This document shows, one piece after another, positions 44,320 to 52,604 of a stretch of 64,000 nt of DNA. The number at the start of each line of letters is the position of its first letter. The stretch's first letter is position 1. A program made the translations under genes and the position numbers. A model generated the notes under the pieces. It saw only the letters and a program-made list of their open reading frames with translations. It made no database searches and was not told the DNA's origin. This stretch comes from Streptomyces sp. NRRL S-31 (lineage in GTDB: Bacteria > Actinomycetota > Actinomycetes > Streptomycetales > Streptomycetaceae), in the NCBI RefSeq assembly GCF_000718775.1, contig NZ_JOCB01000086.1:6933-70932 (forward strand), written 5' to 3'.

Positions 44320-45192
44320 TCAGAGTTTCGCGGCGGCGGGGATGATGTGTTCGGCCATGAGGTCGAGGGGCGTCCCGGTGTGCGCGTCGGGCACCGGACC
44401 GAAGACGGTGGACAGGCCCGCGTCGGCCATCCGGGCGAGGTCGTCGAGGATCACGCCGACCCGTTCGCCGCGCGGTCCCGGGTCGAACTCGTAGTAGACG
44501 GTCTTCTCGATCTCGTCGTAGTCGCGGCCCTCGCGCTCGCAGTGCTCCCGCAGCGCCGTGAGCTTGCCCGGCAGGCGCGGCGTCCAGAAGAAGTTGGACG
44601 CCTGCGCGTACTTGGCGACCAGACGCAGCGTCCTGCGTTCCCCCTCGCCGCCGACGAGGACCGGCGGGTGCGGGCGGCTGAGGGTGCGCGGCCGGTTGAG
44701 CGGTCGCTCGGCGCGCACATGGCTGCCCAGGAACGGGGTCTCGTCGTCGTCCCACATCTGCGCGCACAGCCGCAGCAGGTCCTCCAACTGCTCGAACCGG
44801 GCGCGCAGTTCAGGGAAGCGCAGGCCGAGCCCTGCCGCCTCCTCCTTGTTCCAGCCGGCTCCCACGCCGAGCATCGCCCGGCCGCCGGAGAGCACGTCCA
44901 GAGTGCTCACGGTCTTCGCCAGCACCCCGGGGTCCCGGAAGGTCACGGCCGTCACCAGCGCCAGGAGACGGGCGTGTTCGGTGTGCGCAGCCAGGAAGGC
45001 GAGCGTGCTGTACGCCTCCAGCATGTCGAGCTCCGTCGGGCCCACCGAGCTGACCTGGAAGAAGTGGTCCGGTACCGCTATGTACGCGAATCCGGCCCGA
45101 TCCGCCTGGCGGGCGATGCGGGCCAGGGTCGGTGCGGTGGCCGCCGGTCCGCCGGGAAAGGAGTAGTCCCGGATGTGCAGTCCAACTTTCAT
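44320..45192 (-). CDS. LLM-class flavin-dependent oxidoreductase 2
   Basis: This 290-residue luciferase-like protein reads KVGLHIRDYSFPGG, then FAYIAVPDHFFQ, STLDVLSGGRAMLGVGAGWN and VLVGGEGERRTLRLVAKYA, typical of F420-dependent reductases and dehydrogenases. It ends 14 bases before the other LLM gene. The YIAVPDHF segment fits the F420-binding type more than the bacterial-luciferase type. Substrate unknown. Confidence 0.9.
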   Translation of the reverse strand: MKVGLHIRDYSFPGGPAATAPTLARIARQADRAGFAYIAVPDHFFQVSSVGPTELDMLEAYSTLAFLAAHTEHARLLALVTAVTFRDPGVLAKTVSTLDVLSGGRAMLGVGAGWNKEEAAGLGLRFPELRARFEQLEDLLRLCAQMWDDDETPFLGSHVRAERPLNRPRTLSRPHPPVLVGGEGERRTLRLVAKYAQASNFFWTPRLPGKLTALREHCEREGRDYDEIEKTVYYEFDPGPRGERVGVILDDLARMADAGLSTVFGPVPDAHTGTPLDLMAEHIIPAAAKL

Positions 45193-45233
45193 GGGTCACC
45201 TTCGTCTGTTGTCCATGGGGGTGTCCGGGCCGG

Positions 45234-46229
45234 TCAGGCGATGCCGAACCGGTGTGTGGTGCGGCTGAGATAGGTCTCGCCCGGGTCGAGCCTGACCGGC
45301 GGGAAGTCGGGCCGGTTGGGGGCGTCGGGCAGGGCGCTGGCCTGGATGCAGACGCCCTCCCGGAACTGGCCGTGCCGGTCGGCGGTGTAGATGCCCAGGC
45401 CCGGCGCGTCGGTGGTCACCCGCATGTGCCGGCCGCTCGACGGGTCGCTCAGCTCGGCCGCCCAGGTGGCGTCGGCCAGCACGAAGAACCGGTCGATGGG
45501 CAGCGCGCCGATGGTCCTGGCGCGGGTGAAGTCGAACGGGGTCCCCCGGACGGGGTCCGGCGGGCCGGCGACGGGCACCATGCGCTCGCCGTACCGGATG
45601 ATCCCCTCGGCGTTCAGGGCGAGGCGGTGGCCGTCGACGCGGTCGCGTCCGGCGAGGTTCCAGTAGGCGTGGTTGGTGAGGTCCACGATGGTGGGCGCCG
45701 TCGTGGTGGCCCGGTGCTCGAAGCTCAGCTCGCCCTCGGAGGACAGCCGGTAGGTGGTCTCGGCGGACAGTTCGCCCGGGTACCCCTGGTCGCCGTCCGG
45801 GCTGCGCAGGCGGAGCCGGACGGCGACCGAGCCGGTGTCGTGCGCCGCCTCGGCGTCCCAGACCAGCCGGTCGAAGCCGAAGGCGCCGCCGTGCATGTGG
45901 TGGCCGCGGTCGTTGAGGTCGAGCCGGTGCGGCACGCCGTCGAGGAAGAAACGGCCCCGGTCGACGCTGCGCGAGAAGCGGCCCAGCGTCGACCCGAGGT
46001 AGGGGCTGCCCTTGCGGGCCTCGTAGTCGGCGAGCGCCGGCTGGCGCAGTACGACATTGCTCCGTCGGCCGTCGCGGTCGGGCACGAGGACGGACACGAG
46101 GGTGGCGCCGTACGTCCACACCTCCACGCTCAGACCGCTGCCGTTGTCCAGTTTGTAGGCGTGGACCTGGCGCGGCCCCTGGCGGGCGTGGCCGGCCGTC
46201 GTGCCCACGGTGCGGTGGTGAATGCGCAT
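45234..46229 (-). CDS. Aldose 1-epimerase (GalM)-like protein lacking the catalytic Glu
   Basis: This is a 331-residue galactose-mutarotase-fold protein. It keeps HHMHGGAFGFDRLVWD, VDLTNHAYWNLAG (second His) and GTPFDF (Asp). In the C-terminal motif where GalM has gvClEtQ..PDapN, the sequence is GVCIQASALPDAPN, so Gln replaces the catalytic Glu. It is therefore unlikely to be a normal mutarotase; it may be a recruited scaffold or a new activity on the pathway intermediate. It lies 15 bases from the PhyH gene stop in the same operon. Confidence 0.85.
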   Translation of the reverse strand: MRIHHRTVGTTAGHARQGPRQVHAYKLDNGSGLSVEVWTYGATLVSVLVPDRDGRRSNVVLRQPALADYEARKGSPYLGSTLGRFSRSVDRGRFFLDGVPHRLDLNDRGHHMHGGAFGFDRLVWDAEAAHDTGSVAVRLRLRSPDGDQGYPGELSAETTYRLSSEGELSFEHRATTTAPTIVDLTNHAYWNLAGRDRVDGHRLALNAEGIIRYGERMVPVAGPPDPVRGTPFDFTRARTIGALPIDRFFVLADATWAAELSDPSSGRHMRVTTDAPGLGIYTADRHGQFREGVCIQASALPDAPNRPDFPPVRLDPGETYLSRTTHRFGIA

Positions 46230-46244
46230 GCGGTACGCAGCTCC

Positions 46245-47003
46245 TCAGATGTCCAGCACGAACCGGGCCGCGAGGCTGAGCCGGGCCAGGGTCTCCGGGC
46301 GGGCGAACGCGGCCTGGTCCAGCTGCTGGGGGTTGGTGCGGCGGGTGAAGTAGGCGTGCATGGCGCGCCGCGGCCGGTTCGAGCGGTTCAGCGTGCCGCC
46401 GTGCCACAGATGGCCGTTGAAGACGAGCAGCGACCCCGCCGGGGCGATGACGAGCTGTTCGTCGGGGTGCGGCGCGGTGGGGTCGGCCATGCCCTCCGCG
46501 GGGGATTTGCCCCAGCGGTGTGAGCCCGGTACCAGCCGGGTGGCACCGTTCTCCTCGGTGAAGTCGTCCAGCAGCCACATCGTGTTGCAGACCTGGTAGT
46601 CGCCGGGCGGCAGATCGGCGCCCGGCCAGTCGGCGTGCAGCGCCTGATGGCCCTGGCCCGGCAGGGCCGCCCGGCTGCTGAGCGAGGACAGCTTGAACTC
46701 GTCGATCACCCGGTGGACGGCCGCCAGGACCAGCGGGTGGGTGAAGCAGACGTCGAACACCTCGCCCTTGTTGACCAGGTCGGACATCCGGGCGGTACCC
46801 GCCTCCTGGCCGACCTCGGTGCCGGCGCGATCCCCTTCGGCCGCCAGCAGGGCGTCCAGCCGGTCGCGCAGTCGTCCGGTCAGTTCCGGCGTCAGCACGC
46901 CGGGCAGGAAGGCGAAGCCGTCCTCGTCCAGCTGCCGGCTCGTCGACGCGTCCAGCGGGGTGCGGGTGACTCCGAGGTCTTCCAGTGCTCGGGTCATGTC
47001 CAT
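46245..47003 (-). CDS. PhyH-family Fe(II)/2-oxoglutarate oxygenase
   Basis: This 252-residue enzyme has FAFLPGVLTPELTGRLRDRL, the metal motif HAD in QALHADWPGA (near residue 127), MWLLDDFTEENGATRLVPGS, and the distal His with 2OG-binding Arg in HLWHGGTLNRSNRPRRA. The architecture is that of phytanoyl-CoA dioxygenase-like hydroxylases and halogenases; the Asp shows it is a hydroxylase type. An ATG two codons later is an alternative start. It probably hydroxylates a pathway amino acid or the ACP-bound acyl group. Confidence 0.9.
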   Translation of the reverse strand: MDMTRALEDLGVTRTPLDASTSRQLDEDGFAFLPGVLTPELTGRLRDRLDALLAAEGDRAGTEVGQEAGTARMSDLVNKGEVFDVCFTHPLVLAAVHRVIDEFKLSSLSSRAALPGQGHQALHADWPGADLPPGDYQVCNTMWLLDDFTEENGATRLVPGSHRWGKSPAEGMADPTAPHPDEQLVIAPAGSLLVFNGHLWHGGTLNRSNRPRRAMHAYFTRRTNPQQLDQAAFARPETLARLSLAARFVLDI

Positions 47004-47058
47004 GGGATGTCTCCTTGGGTGTGGGAAGCGGCGGAACGGGTGGTGCGTGCGGGTGCCG

Positions 47059-48378
47059 TCAGGCGTGCGCTACCGCCGGGACCATGGGCTTCGGAGGAGT
47101 CAGGTCGGCCGGGGAGAGGGACCGCAGCCGCAGCCCCAGGACGGAGTCGGCGGCGGCGAGCAGCACCCGGCGCCCCTGCGGGGTCACGTCGGCGGAGCGC
47201 ACAGCCTCGTGCAGCGCGGCCAGTGCCTTGGGGGAGTTGAGGTCGTCACAGACGGCGGCGTCGAACCGGTCGAGCAGCCGCACCGCGGCGGTGTCAGCGG
47301 CGGGAATCCGGGCCAGCGCCTCCTCATAGGTGTCGACGCCGTGGGGCGGCAGGTCGTCGGGGTCCAGACGCGCGACGAGGCGGCGCAGTGTGGTCTGCGC
47401 CGCCTGGAACGCGTCGGCCGTCACCGCCTGCGGACTGCGGTAGTGGCCGCCGAGCAGGAACAGCCGGCAGGCCATCGGGTGCACGCCCGAGCCGGTGATG
47501 TCCCCGAGTGTCGGGGCGCTTCCGCGGACCATGGGCAGCGCCCCGAACGTGAGCATGTCGTGGTGGAGCCAGTAACCCACCCACGGTTCGCCGTCGCCCA
47601 GGTAGGACTCGCTCTGCGCGATCTCGTTGACGTGGTGGAGCTGGCGGTGGTGTTTACCGCCGGTGTGGATGTCGACGTGGTCCCCGAGCAGCGTGGCGCT
47701 GATCGCGGAGCAGCCCAGGTGCGCGCCGGGAAGACCCCAGCCCCACGGTGAGTCCCAGCCCATACGGGAGTGGGCGGGGTCCGCGATCCGCCAGAGCGCG
47801 AAGTCGGTGGAGTTGCGCAGTCCGGCCGGCCGTTCAGAGCTTATGCCCTCGCGCTGCGCGGACACGTTCAGATTTCCCAGCACTCCGTACCCCGCGGCGC
47901 GCGCGGTGTCGAAATACAGGCCCGTTTCCGTCGGGTAGGCGTACCCCTTCGCCGCCAGCACCCGGGCGTAGTCGATCATGTCGGGTATGTACTGCGAGGA
48001 GCGCGCGTAGTGGTCAGCCGGCAGGAAGTTCAGCGTCGCCAGGTCGTCCTGGAAGACCTGGGTGTAGAAGGAGCCGATGTCGCCCAGGGAGGGCGGGGTG
48101 GACGCCGAGGCCAGCTCGTCGGGGACCGTGGGCCTGAAGTCCGCCCGTCCCTTGTCCACGTCGGTGATCATGAAGACATGCCGGCTCGGGAAGCCTTTCC
48201 AGCGCAGGGTACGCCGCAGCACGTCGAAGCCGAGCGCGCCTCTCAGCATGCCGAGGTGGGGATGCGAGAAGACCAGCGGGCCGCAACTGAAAATGCTGGT
48301 CTCTTCCCCCTTCGGGTCGAATTTCTCAAGCGCGCGGCCCATGGAATTGTAAAGCCTCAGTGGTGATGGTGACGACAT
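47059..48378 (-). CDS. Cysteinyl-tRNA-synthetase-like (MshC-like) ligase
   Basis: This is a 439-residue class I aaRS-fold protein. It shows FSCGPLVFSHPHLGMLRGAL (zinc-type Cys and HIGH variant HLGM), FMITDVDKG, HLGCSAISATLLGD and HHVNEIAQSE, which supply the Cys, His and Glu zinc-site pattern of CysRS and MshC. The KMSKS loop is replaced (FGALPMVRGSAPTLGDI), and the C-terminal anticodon domain is not clearly present. MshC uses this fold to join Cys to an amine; a similar ligation of Cys or another amino acid is inferred. First gene of its operon, with a StrR-type box 38-66 bases upstream. Confidence 0.85.
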   Translation of the reverse strand: MSSPSPLRLYNSMGRALEKFDPKGEETSIFSCGPLVFSHPHLGMLRGALGFDVLRRTLRWKGFPSRHVFMITDVDKGRADFRPTVPDELASASTPPSLGDIGSFYTQVFQDDLATLNFLPADHYARSSQYIPDMIDYARVLAAKGYAYPTETGLYFDTARAAGYGVLGNLNVSAQREGISSERPAGLRNSTDFALWRIADPAHSRMGWDSPWGWGLPGAHLGCSAISATLLGDHVDIHTGGKHHRQLHHVNEIAQSESYLGDGEPWVGYWLHHDMLTFGALPMVRGSAPTLGDITGSGVHPMACRLFLLGGHYRSPQAVTADAFQAAQTTLRRLVARLDPDDLPPHGVDTYEEALARIPAADTAAVRLLDRFDAAVCDDLNSPKALAALHEAVRSADVTPQGRRVLLAAADSVLGLRLRSLSPADLTPPKPMVPAVAHA

Positions 48379-48410
48379 TTGTCCTCTTGTCGGGAAGCGG
48401 CGATACCGCA

Positions 48411-48449
48411 GGGCTGTTCAACTGCGGAGGATCGTAGGTCGAACAGCCC
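48411..48449. promoter_or_regulatory. StrR-type binding site 3 in the divergent promoter
   Basis: GTTCAACTG (48416-48424), 11 bases, AGGTCGAAC (48436-48444). The dyad extends outward as GGGCT/AGCCC. The left half matches the consensus GTTCRACTG and the spacing is exact. It lies between the CysRS-like operon and the ACP operon and could activate both. Confidence 0.85.
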
Positions 48450-48621
48450 GGGCGTCACTAGAGGAAAATGCCCGAAACAGTGTTTGACCGGTGTCGCCGT
48501 GCCCGTGAACGCCGGGCCTCTGTTGTCTTTCCCGGCAGACCTATCTAAATTCTGGACCGCTTGGACCGCTGAGCCCGGTCTTATTCGCCGTCACTCGACC
48601 GAGAGAAAACCAGGCATTATC
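48450..48621. promoter_or_regulatory. Promoter and leader region of the ACP operon
   Basis: No gene is seen. An AT-rich CTATCTAAATTC (about 48541) could contain the -10 box; a similar ATCTAAACT occurs before the SARP gene at 52902-52910. The ACP RBS is weak. Confidence 0.4.
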
Positions 48622-48879
48622 ATGCAGCAGGATCTGACAGACGTAATCGAGGAACTGGTCACGCGGCGCGTCAGGGCGGGGGCCGACGGGGCGGCGGGGG
48701 ACCCCGACACCGGACTGCACGACCGCGGTGTGGACTCGCTGGGCATCGTCGGCCTGATCGTCGACATCGAGCGCACCCTCGGCGTGCGTTTCCCCGCCGC
48801 GCTGATCACGGCCGACACCTTCGCCTCCGTGCGCTCGGTCGCCGCCGCCGTCCACGGCCTCACCGAGGGCGACGCATGA
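48622..48879 (+). CDS. Free-standing acyl carrier protein
   Basis: This is an 85-residue carrier protein with the phosphopantetheine serine in GVDSLGIVGLIVDIE (about residue 40) and the usual helix pattern. Its stop overlaps the ligase start (ATGA). With the adenylating enzyme next to it, it should carry an amino acid or small carboxylic acid as a thioester for tailoring. Confidence 0.92.
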   Translation: MQQDLTDVIEELVTRRVRAGADGAAGDPDTGLHDRGVDSLGIVGLIVDIERTLGVRFPAALITADTFASVRSVAAAVHGLTEGDA

Positions 48880-50525
48880 CCGACACGACGAACGTCCACG
48901 AAGCCGTCCACACCTACCTCGGCATACCGCCGGGCCAGGACATCGCTCGCCACCCCACGGTACTGGCGGCGCTCGCGGCACGCGCCCGTGAGACGCCCCA
49001 TGCCCCCTACCTCACCGCCGTCGCCACGGACGGCACCGAGACCACGCTCACCTTCGGGCTGATCGACACCTGGAGCGCCCGCCTGGCCCGCTGGCTCCGG
49101 CACGAGCACGCCGTGGCACCCGGCGACGTGGTGGCGCTCATGCCGGTCAACGAACCCGTCTCCGTCGCCGCCCTCCTCGGTATCCTGCGGGCCGGCGCCG
49201 GCTGCCTGCTGCTCAACCCCGGCGACCCCGCCGGACGCGCACGGGAGCAGAGCGACAGCCAGTCCGCCACGGTCGTGTTGTGCCCGCCCGCGGTGGCCGA
49301 GGAACGGGACCTGCCGCCCGGCGCCGTCACCGTGCCCGACCCGGCCCGGCTGGCGGATGACGCCCACGGGCACGGGGCCCTGCCCGGGGTGCTGCCCGAC
49401 ACCGACGCCCTGTTCTTCGGCACGTCAGGCTCCACGGCGGCCTCCAAGATCGTGGCGCAGACCCACCGTAACGCCGCCGCCAACGCCGAGGCGTTCGTGC
49501 GCCACCACCGGGTGCGCCCCGGCGAGCGCATCCTGGGCTTCCTGCCGATCCACCACGCGAACGGGGTGCACACCACGCTGCTCTCCCCGCTGTTCTCCGG
49601 CTCCCACACCGTGCTGGCCCGCGCGTTCAGCCCGTTCAAGTACCCGGGCCAGGTCGAGCGGTACCGCCCGCGCTTCGCCAGTGCGGTGCCCAGCGTGCTC
49701 GACTCGCTCCTGCAGACCTGGCGCGAGCCCCGCCTCCCCGCCGGCTTCGAGTACTTCCTCACCGCCGCCGCGCCGCTGTCCGCACGCACCTGCGCCGAGG
49801 TGCGGCGCACGTTCGGCACCCGGGTGGTGCAGGGCTACGGACTCACCGAGACCACCAACTTCTCCGCCACGGTGCCGGTGGACCTCTCCGATGGCGAGTA
49901 CCGGCGGCTCATGCTCGACACCGACATCCCCTCCATCGGCACCACGATGTACGGCAACGAGGTCGCCGTGTTCACCGAGTCCGGCGAACGCGCCCGGACC
50001 GGCGAGACCGGCGAGATCCGGATGCGCGGGCACAACGTCATGTCCCGGTACGCGGGCAACCCCGACGCCACTCGGGAGGCGTTCAGCGGCGGCTGGTTCC
50101 GCTCCGGAGACCTGGGCTACCAGGTCGAGTCACCGGAGAGCCCCGACCCCTTCGTGGTCATCACCGGCCGCTGCAAGAACATGGCGAAGGTGCGGGGCGA
50201 GGCCGTCTCCCTGGAGGAGCTGGAGCGCGCGCTGCTCCAGATCGGCGGCGTGCGGGACGCGGCCTGCGTCGCCGTCCCCGACACCGTGGAGGGCGAGACC
50301 GTCACCGCCGTGGTGGTGTCACCGAACAGCAGCGAGGACGGCATCTACCGGCACCTGAAAACCGTCGTGTCCGCCAACGCCCTCCCGCGCCGCATCGTGT
50401 TCACCGACCGCATCCCCCGGTCCAGCACCGGAAAGCTCATCCGCCGGCAACTCGCCGGCGAGGTGGCCGAGGGCGCCACCTTCCCCTTCTCTCTCGCCGC
50501 CAGGCAGGAAACGGAGAACTCGTGA
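48876..50525 (+). CDS. AMP-dependent acyl/aminoacyl-ACP ligase
   Basis: This 549-residue ANL-family enzyme shows the P-loop LFFGTSGSTAASKIVAQTHR (about residue 175-195), FLTAAAPLSARTCAEV, VQGYGLTETTNF, SGGWFRSGDLGY, ITGRCKNMAKVRGEAVSLEE, and the terminal catalytic Lys in IPRSSTGKLIRRQL. It resembles free-standing ligases that load a carrier protein. Tightly coupled to the ACP (ATGA) and to the cupin gene (GTGA). The acid activated cannot be read reliably. Confidence 0.92.
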   Translation: MTDTTNVHEAVHTYLGIPPGQDIARHPTVLAALAARARETPHAPYLTAVATDGTETTLTFGLIDTWSARLARWLRHEHAVAPGDVVALMPVNEPVSVAALLGILRAGAGCLLLNPGDPAGRAREQSDSQSATVVLCPPAVAEERDLPPGAVTVPDPARLADDAHGHGALPGVLPDTDALFFGTSGSTAASKIVAQTHRNAAANAEAFVRHHRVRPGERILGFLPIHHANGVHTTLLSPLFSGSHTVLARAFSPFKYPGQVERYRPRFASAVPSVLDSLLQTWREPRLPAGFEYFLTAAAPLSARTCAEVRRTFGTRVVQGYGLTETTNFSATVPVDLSDGEYRRLMLDTDIPSIGTTMYGNEVAVFTESGERARTGETGEIRMRGHNVMSRYAGNPDATREAFSGGWFRSGDLGYQVESPESPDPFVVITGRCKNMAKVRGEAVSLEELERALLQIGGVRDAACVAVPDTVEGETVTAVVVSPNSSEDGIYRHLKTVVSANALPRRIVFTDRIPRSSTGKLIRRQLAGEVAEGATFPFSLAARQETENS

Positions 50526-51250
50526 CCGCCAACCCCCTCAAGGCCAACCCGGACGACGAGAACGAGGTCCACGACCTCGACGAGTTCCAGGACGCGGGCG
50601 CCTGCATCGTGACTCCGGTCGCCTCGCTGCCCGCCGTCGCTGCCAACGCGCTGGTGCACGCGATGGCGAAGGTGGTCCGCGACGGGCACGTCGCCGAAAC
50701 CGCTCTCACCCCGGACGACGACGGCGTCGTACGCGCCCAGTACTTCGAAGAGGGCCATGTGTACATGCTGGCCAAGCCGACGGACGGGTACACGGCGAGC
50801 CGGTACATCATGGATCTGTTCAACGTCGGTGAGCGGGCCGCGTGTTCGCGGATGCACTACCACACCGGCGCCCGGATGGTGCGGCTGATCACCGGCCAGG
50901 ACACCACCATCCACGTCTCCGCGCTCTCGCCCTTCCGCTACACCTACGTGGACGGCGTCACCCCGTTCAAGCTCCGGGTGGAGCGCGACCTGATGCCGGA
51001 CAGCACCCGCGAACGGTACAGCTTCTGGGTGCCGGAGTCCTCGATCGTGGACCTCCAGATCCCGCGCGGTACCGCCCACCAGTTCAACTCCTTCGGCGAC
51101 AACGCCGTCATCGACACGATCCACCCGGAGGAGACCATCGAGGCGTTCCGCGAGAAGATGTCCGGACTGCGCATGATGGCCCAGACGGTCTTCCTCTCCG
51201 ACGGGTTCCCCGCGGTCGAGGACTGCGGCGGTGAGCTGGGCCGCCGATGA
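50522..51250 (+). CDS. Cupin-fold protein
   Basis: This is a 242-residue beta-barrel protein. Metal-binding candidates are the His residues in CSRMHYHTGARMVRL and in IPRGTAHQFNSFGDNAV, consistent with the two cupin motifs. The N-terminal about 70 residues are helical and acidic. The GTG start overlaps the ligase stop. It is likely a metal-dependent enzyme acting on the ACP-bound or free intermediate. Cupins paired with aaRS-like domains form N-N bonds in hydrazine synthetases, but here the partners are separate and only a possibility. Confidence 0.8.
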   Translation: MTANPLKANPDDENEVHDLDEFQDAGACIVTPVASLPAVAANALVHAMAKVVRDGHVAETALTPDDDGVVRAQYFEEGHVYMLAKPTDGYTASRYIMDLFNVGERAACSRMHYHTGARMVRLITGQDTTIHVSALSPFRYTYVDGVTPFKLRVERDLMPDSTRERYSFWVPESSIVDLQIPRGTAHQFNSFGDNAVIDTIHPEETIEAFREKMSGLRMMAQTVFLSDGFPAVEDCGGELGRR

Positions 51251-52068
51251 GCAGCGTCGACTGGTACGGCCTCGGCGTCTTCGGCCTGCCGATGGCCTCC
51301 CACCTCGTGTCCGCCGGTCACTCGGTGCGCGCGGGCAACGAGCGCGGCCGGGTCGCCGAGTTCGTCCGCGCGGGCGGCCTGTCCGCCGGGGCGCACCGCG
51401 GTGACGCCCCACTCGTCGGGCTGTGCCTGCCCACCGGCGACGACGTCATGGATGTCGTCCGGGACATCGAGGAGGCCGCCTTCGTGGTGGACTTCTCCTC
51501 CCACGACCCGCTCTCGGCCACCGAGGCCGCCGGGGAACTCGCCACGCGCGGCATCGGATACGTCGACTGCCCGGTCTCCGGGAGTGTGCAACTGGCCGCC
51601 GACGGACGGCTCACGGGGTATCCGGGAGCGTCCCCGGACGCCCTCCCGGCGGAGGTCCGCGAGTTCATCGAAACCGTCTGCGGCCACGTGTTCTGGACCG
51701 GCGGCCTCGGCCGGGGACAGGCGATGAAGCTGGTCAACCAGGTCATTCACCTGGGCAACGTACTGGTCCTGGGCGAGGGGTTCGAACTGGCCGGCCGGCT
51801 CGGCCTCGAACCGGCCACCGTGCTGGACGCGCTCAAGGCGTCGTCGGGATCGAGTCGGATGCTGGAGCGGTTCGGCGAGCAGATGCTGGCCGACCGCCAC
51901 CCACGCCAGTTCAGCGCGCGGCTGGCCCGCAAGGACATCCGCAACGTCCTCGGGCTGGCGCCGGACCTGCCGGTCGCCGGCATGGTCGAGGAGCGCCTGC
52001 GTGCCGTCGTCGAGTCCGGGCGCGGCGAGGACAACTTCACCCGGCTGGCGGGACGGGAGCAGGCGTGA
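51247..52068 (+). CDS. 3-hydroxyisobutyrate/6-phosphogluconate dehydrogenase-like oxidoreductase
   Basis: This 273-residue NAD(P)-dependent enzyme has the Rossmann motif YGLGVFGLPMASHLVSAGH, the substrate loop DCPVSGSVQLAADGRLT, and GRGQAMKLVNQ with the catalytic Lys of beta-hydroxyacid dehydrogenases. It could oxidise the hydroxyl group placed by one of the oxygenases, or reduce an imine. Its ATG overlaps the cupin stop. Last gene of the four-gene coupled operon, followed by a hairpin. Confidence 0.9.
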   Translation: MSSVDWYGLGVFGLPMASHLVSAGHSVRAGNERGRVAEFVRAGGLSAGAHRGDAPLVGLCLPTGDDVMDVVRDIEEAAFVVDFSSHDPLSATEAAGELATRGIGYVDCPVSGSVQLAADGRLTGYPGASPDALPAEVREFIETVCGHVFWTGGLGRGQAMKLVNQVIHLGNVLVLGEGFELAGRLGLEPATVLDALKASSGSSRMLERFGEQMLADRHPRQFSARLARKDIRNVLGLAPDLPVAGMVEERLRAVVESGRGEDNFTRLAGREQA

Positions 52069-52070
52069 CC

Positions 52071-52109
52071 TGCGGGAGGCGGGGACCGTGACGGTCCCCT
52101 CCTCCCGCA
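52071..52109. terminator. Bidirectional hairpin terminator
   Basis: A 17-bp stem with one C/T mismatch and a 3-base TGA loop (52071-52088 with 52092-52109). It lies between the dehydrogenase stop and the converging SnoaL-like gene. Confidence 0.8.
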
Positions 52110-52166
52110 CGTCATCGAACGACCGTCTGCCGCCGAATGCCCCGTGGGCACTCACCGCCCGACTGT

Positions 52167-52604
52167 TCAGTACCGGATGGGCAGCGGGGCCGACGGGTCC
52201 GGCGGCGGGGCGTAGTAGTAGCGGCGGCACGTCCTGACCAGGGACTGCCGGGACAGGGTGAACACGTCCGCGAAGTCCGCGCCGTGCACGGCAGGGCCGT
52301 CGCCGCCGGGCACCGACCGCACCACCCGGCCCAGCGCGACAACCATGTCCTCGTCGGCCACCACGGCGGTCAGCTCATGCCGGCTGAGCAGCGTGGCCTG
52401 TGCCGCGTGGGCGCTGAGCACCGCGTCGCGGCCCCGGCGGAGCGCTGCGCCGGGGTGGTCGAGGGTCACGTCCTTGTCGGTGAAGGACGCGTACCCGTCG
52501 GTGTCGCCGATGTCCAGGTAGTGGTACGTGAGCGGCACGTGCTTCACCCCGGCTGCCGTCGCCGTCGTGCCGGCGGGCGACATCCGCAGTCCGTCGCGTC
52601 TCAT
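52167..52604 (-). CDS. SnoaL/NTF2-like protein
   Basis: This is a 145-residue protein of the NTF2-like alpha+beta barrel type: TYHYLDIGDTDGYASFTDKD, LDHPGAALRRGRDAVLSAH, AVHGADFADVFTLSRQ. An ATG at 52583 is an alternative start. In clusters such proteins are cyclases, hydroxylases or lyases of small substrates. It is on its own, converging on the ACP operon. Confidence 0.82.
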   Translation of the reverse strand: MRRDGLRMSPAGTTATAAGVKHVPLTYHYLDIGDTDGYASFTDKDVTLDHPGAALRRGRDAVLSAHAAQATLLSRHELTAVVADEDMVVALGRVVRSVPGGDGPAVHGADFADVFTLSRQSLVRTCRRYYYAPPPDPSAPLPIRY

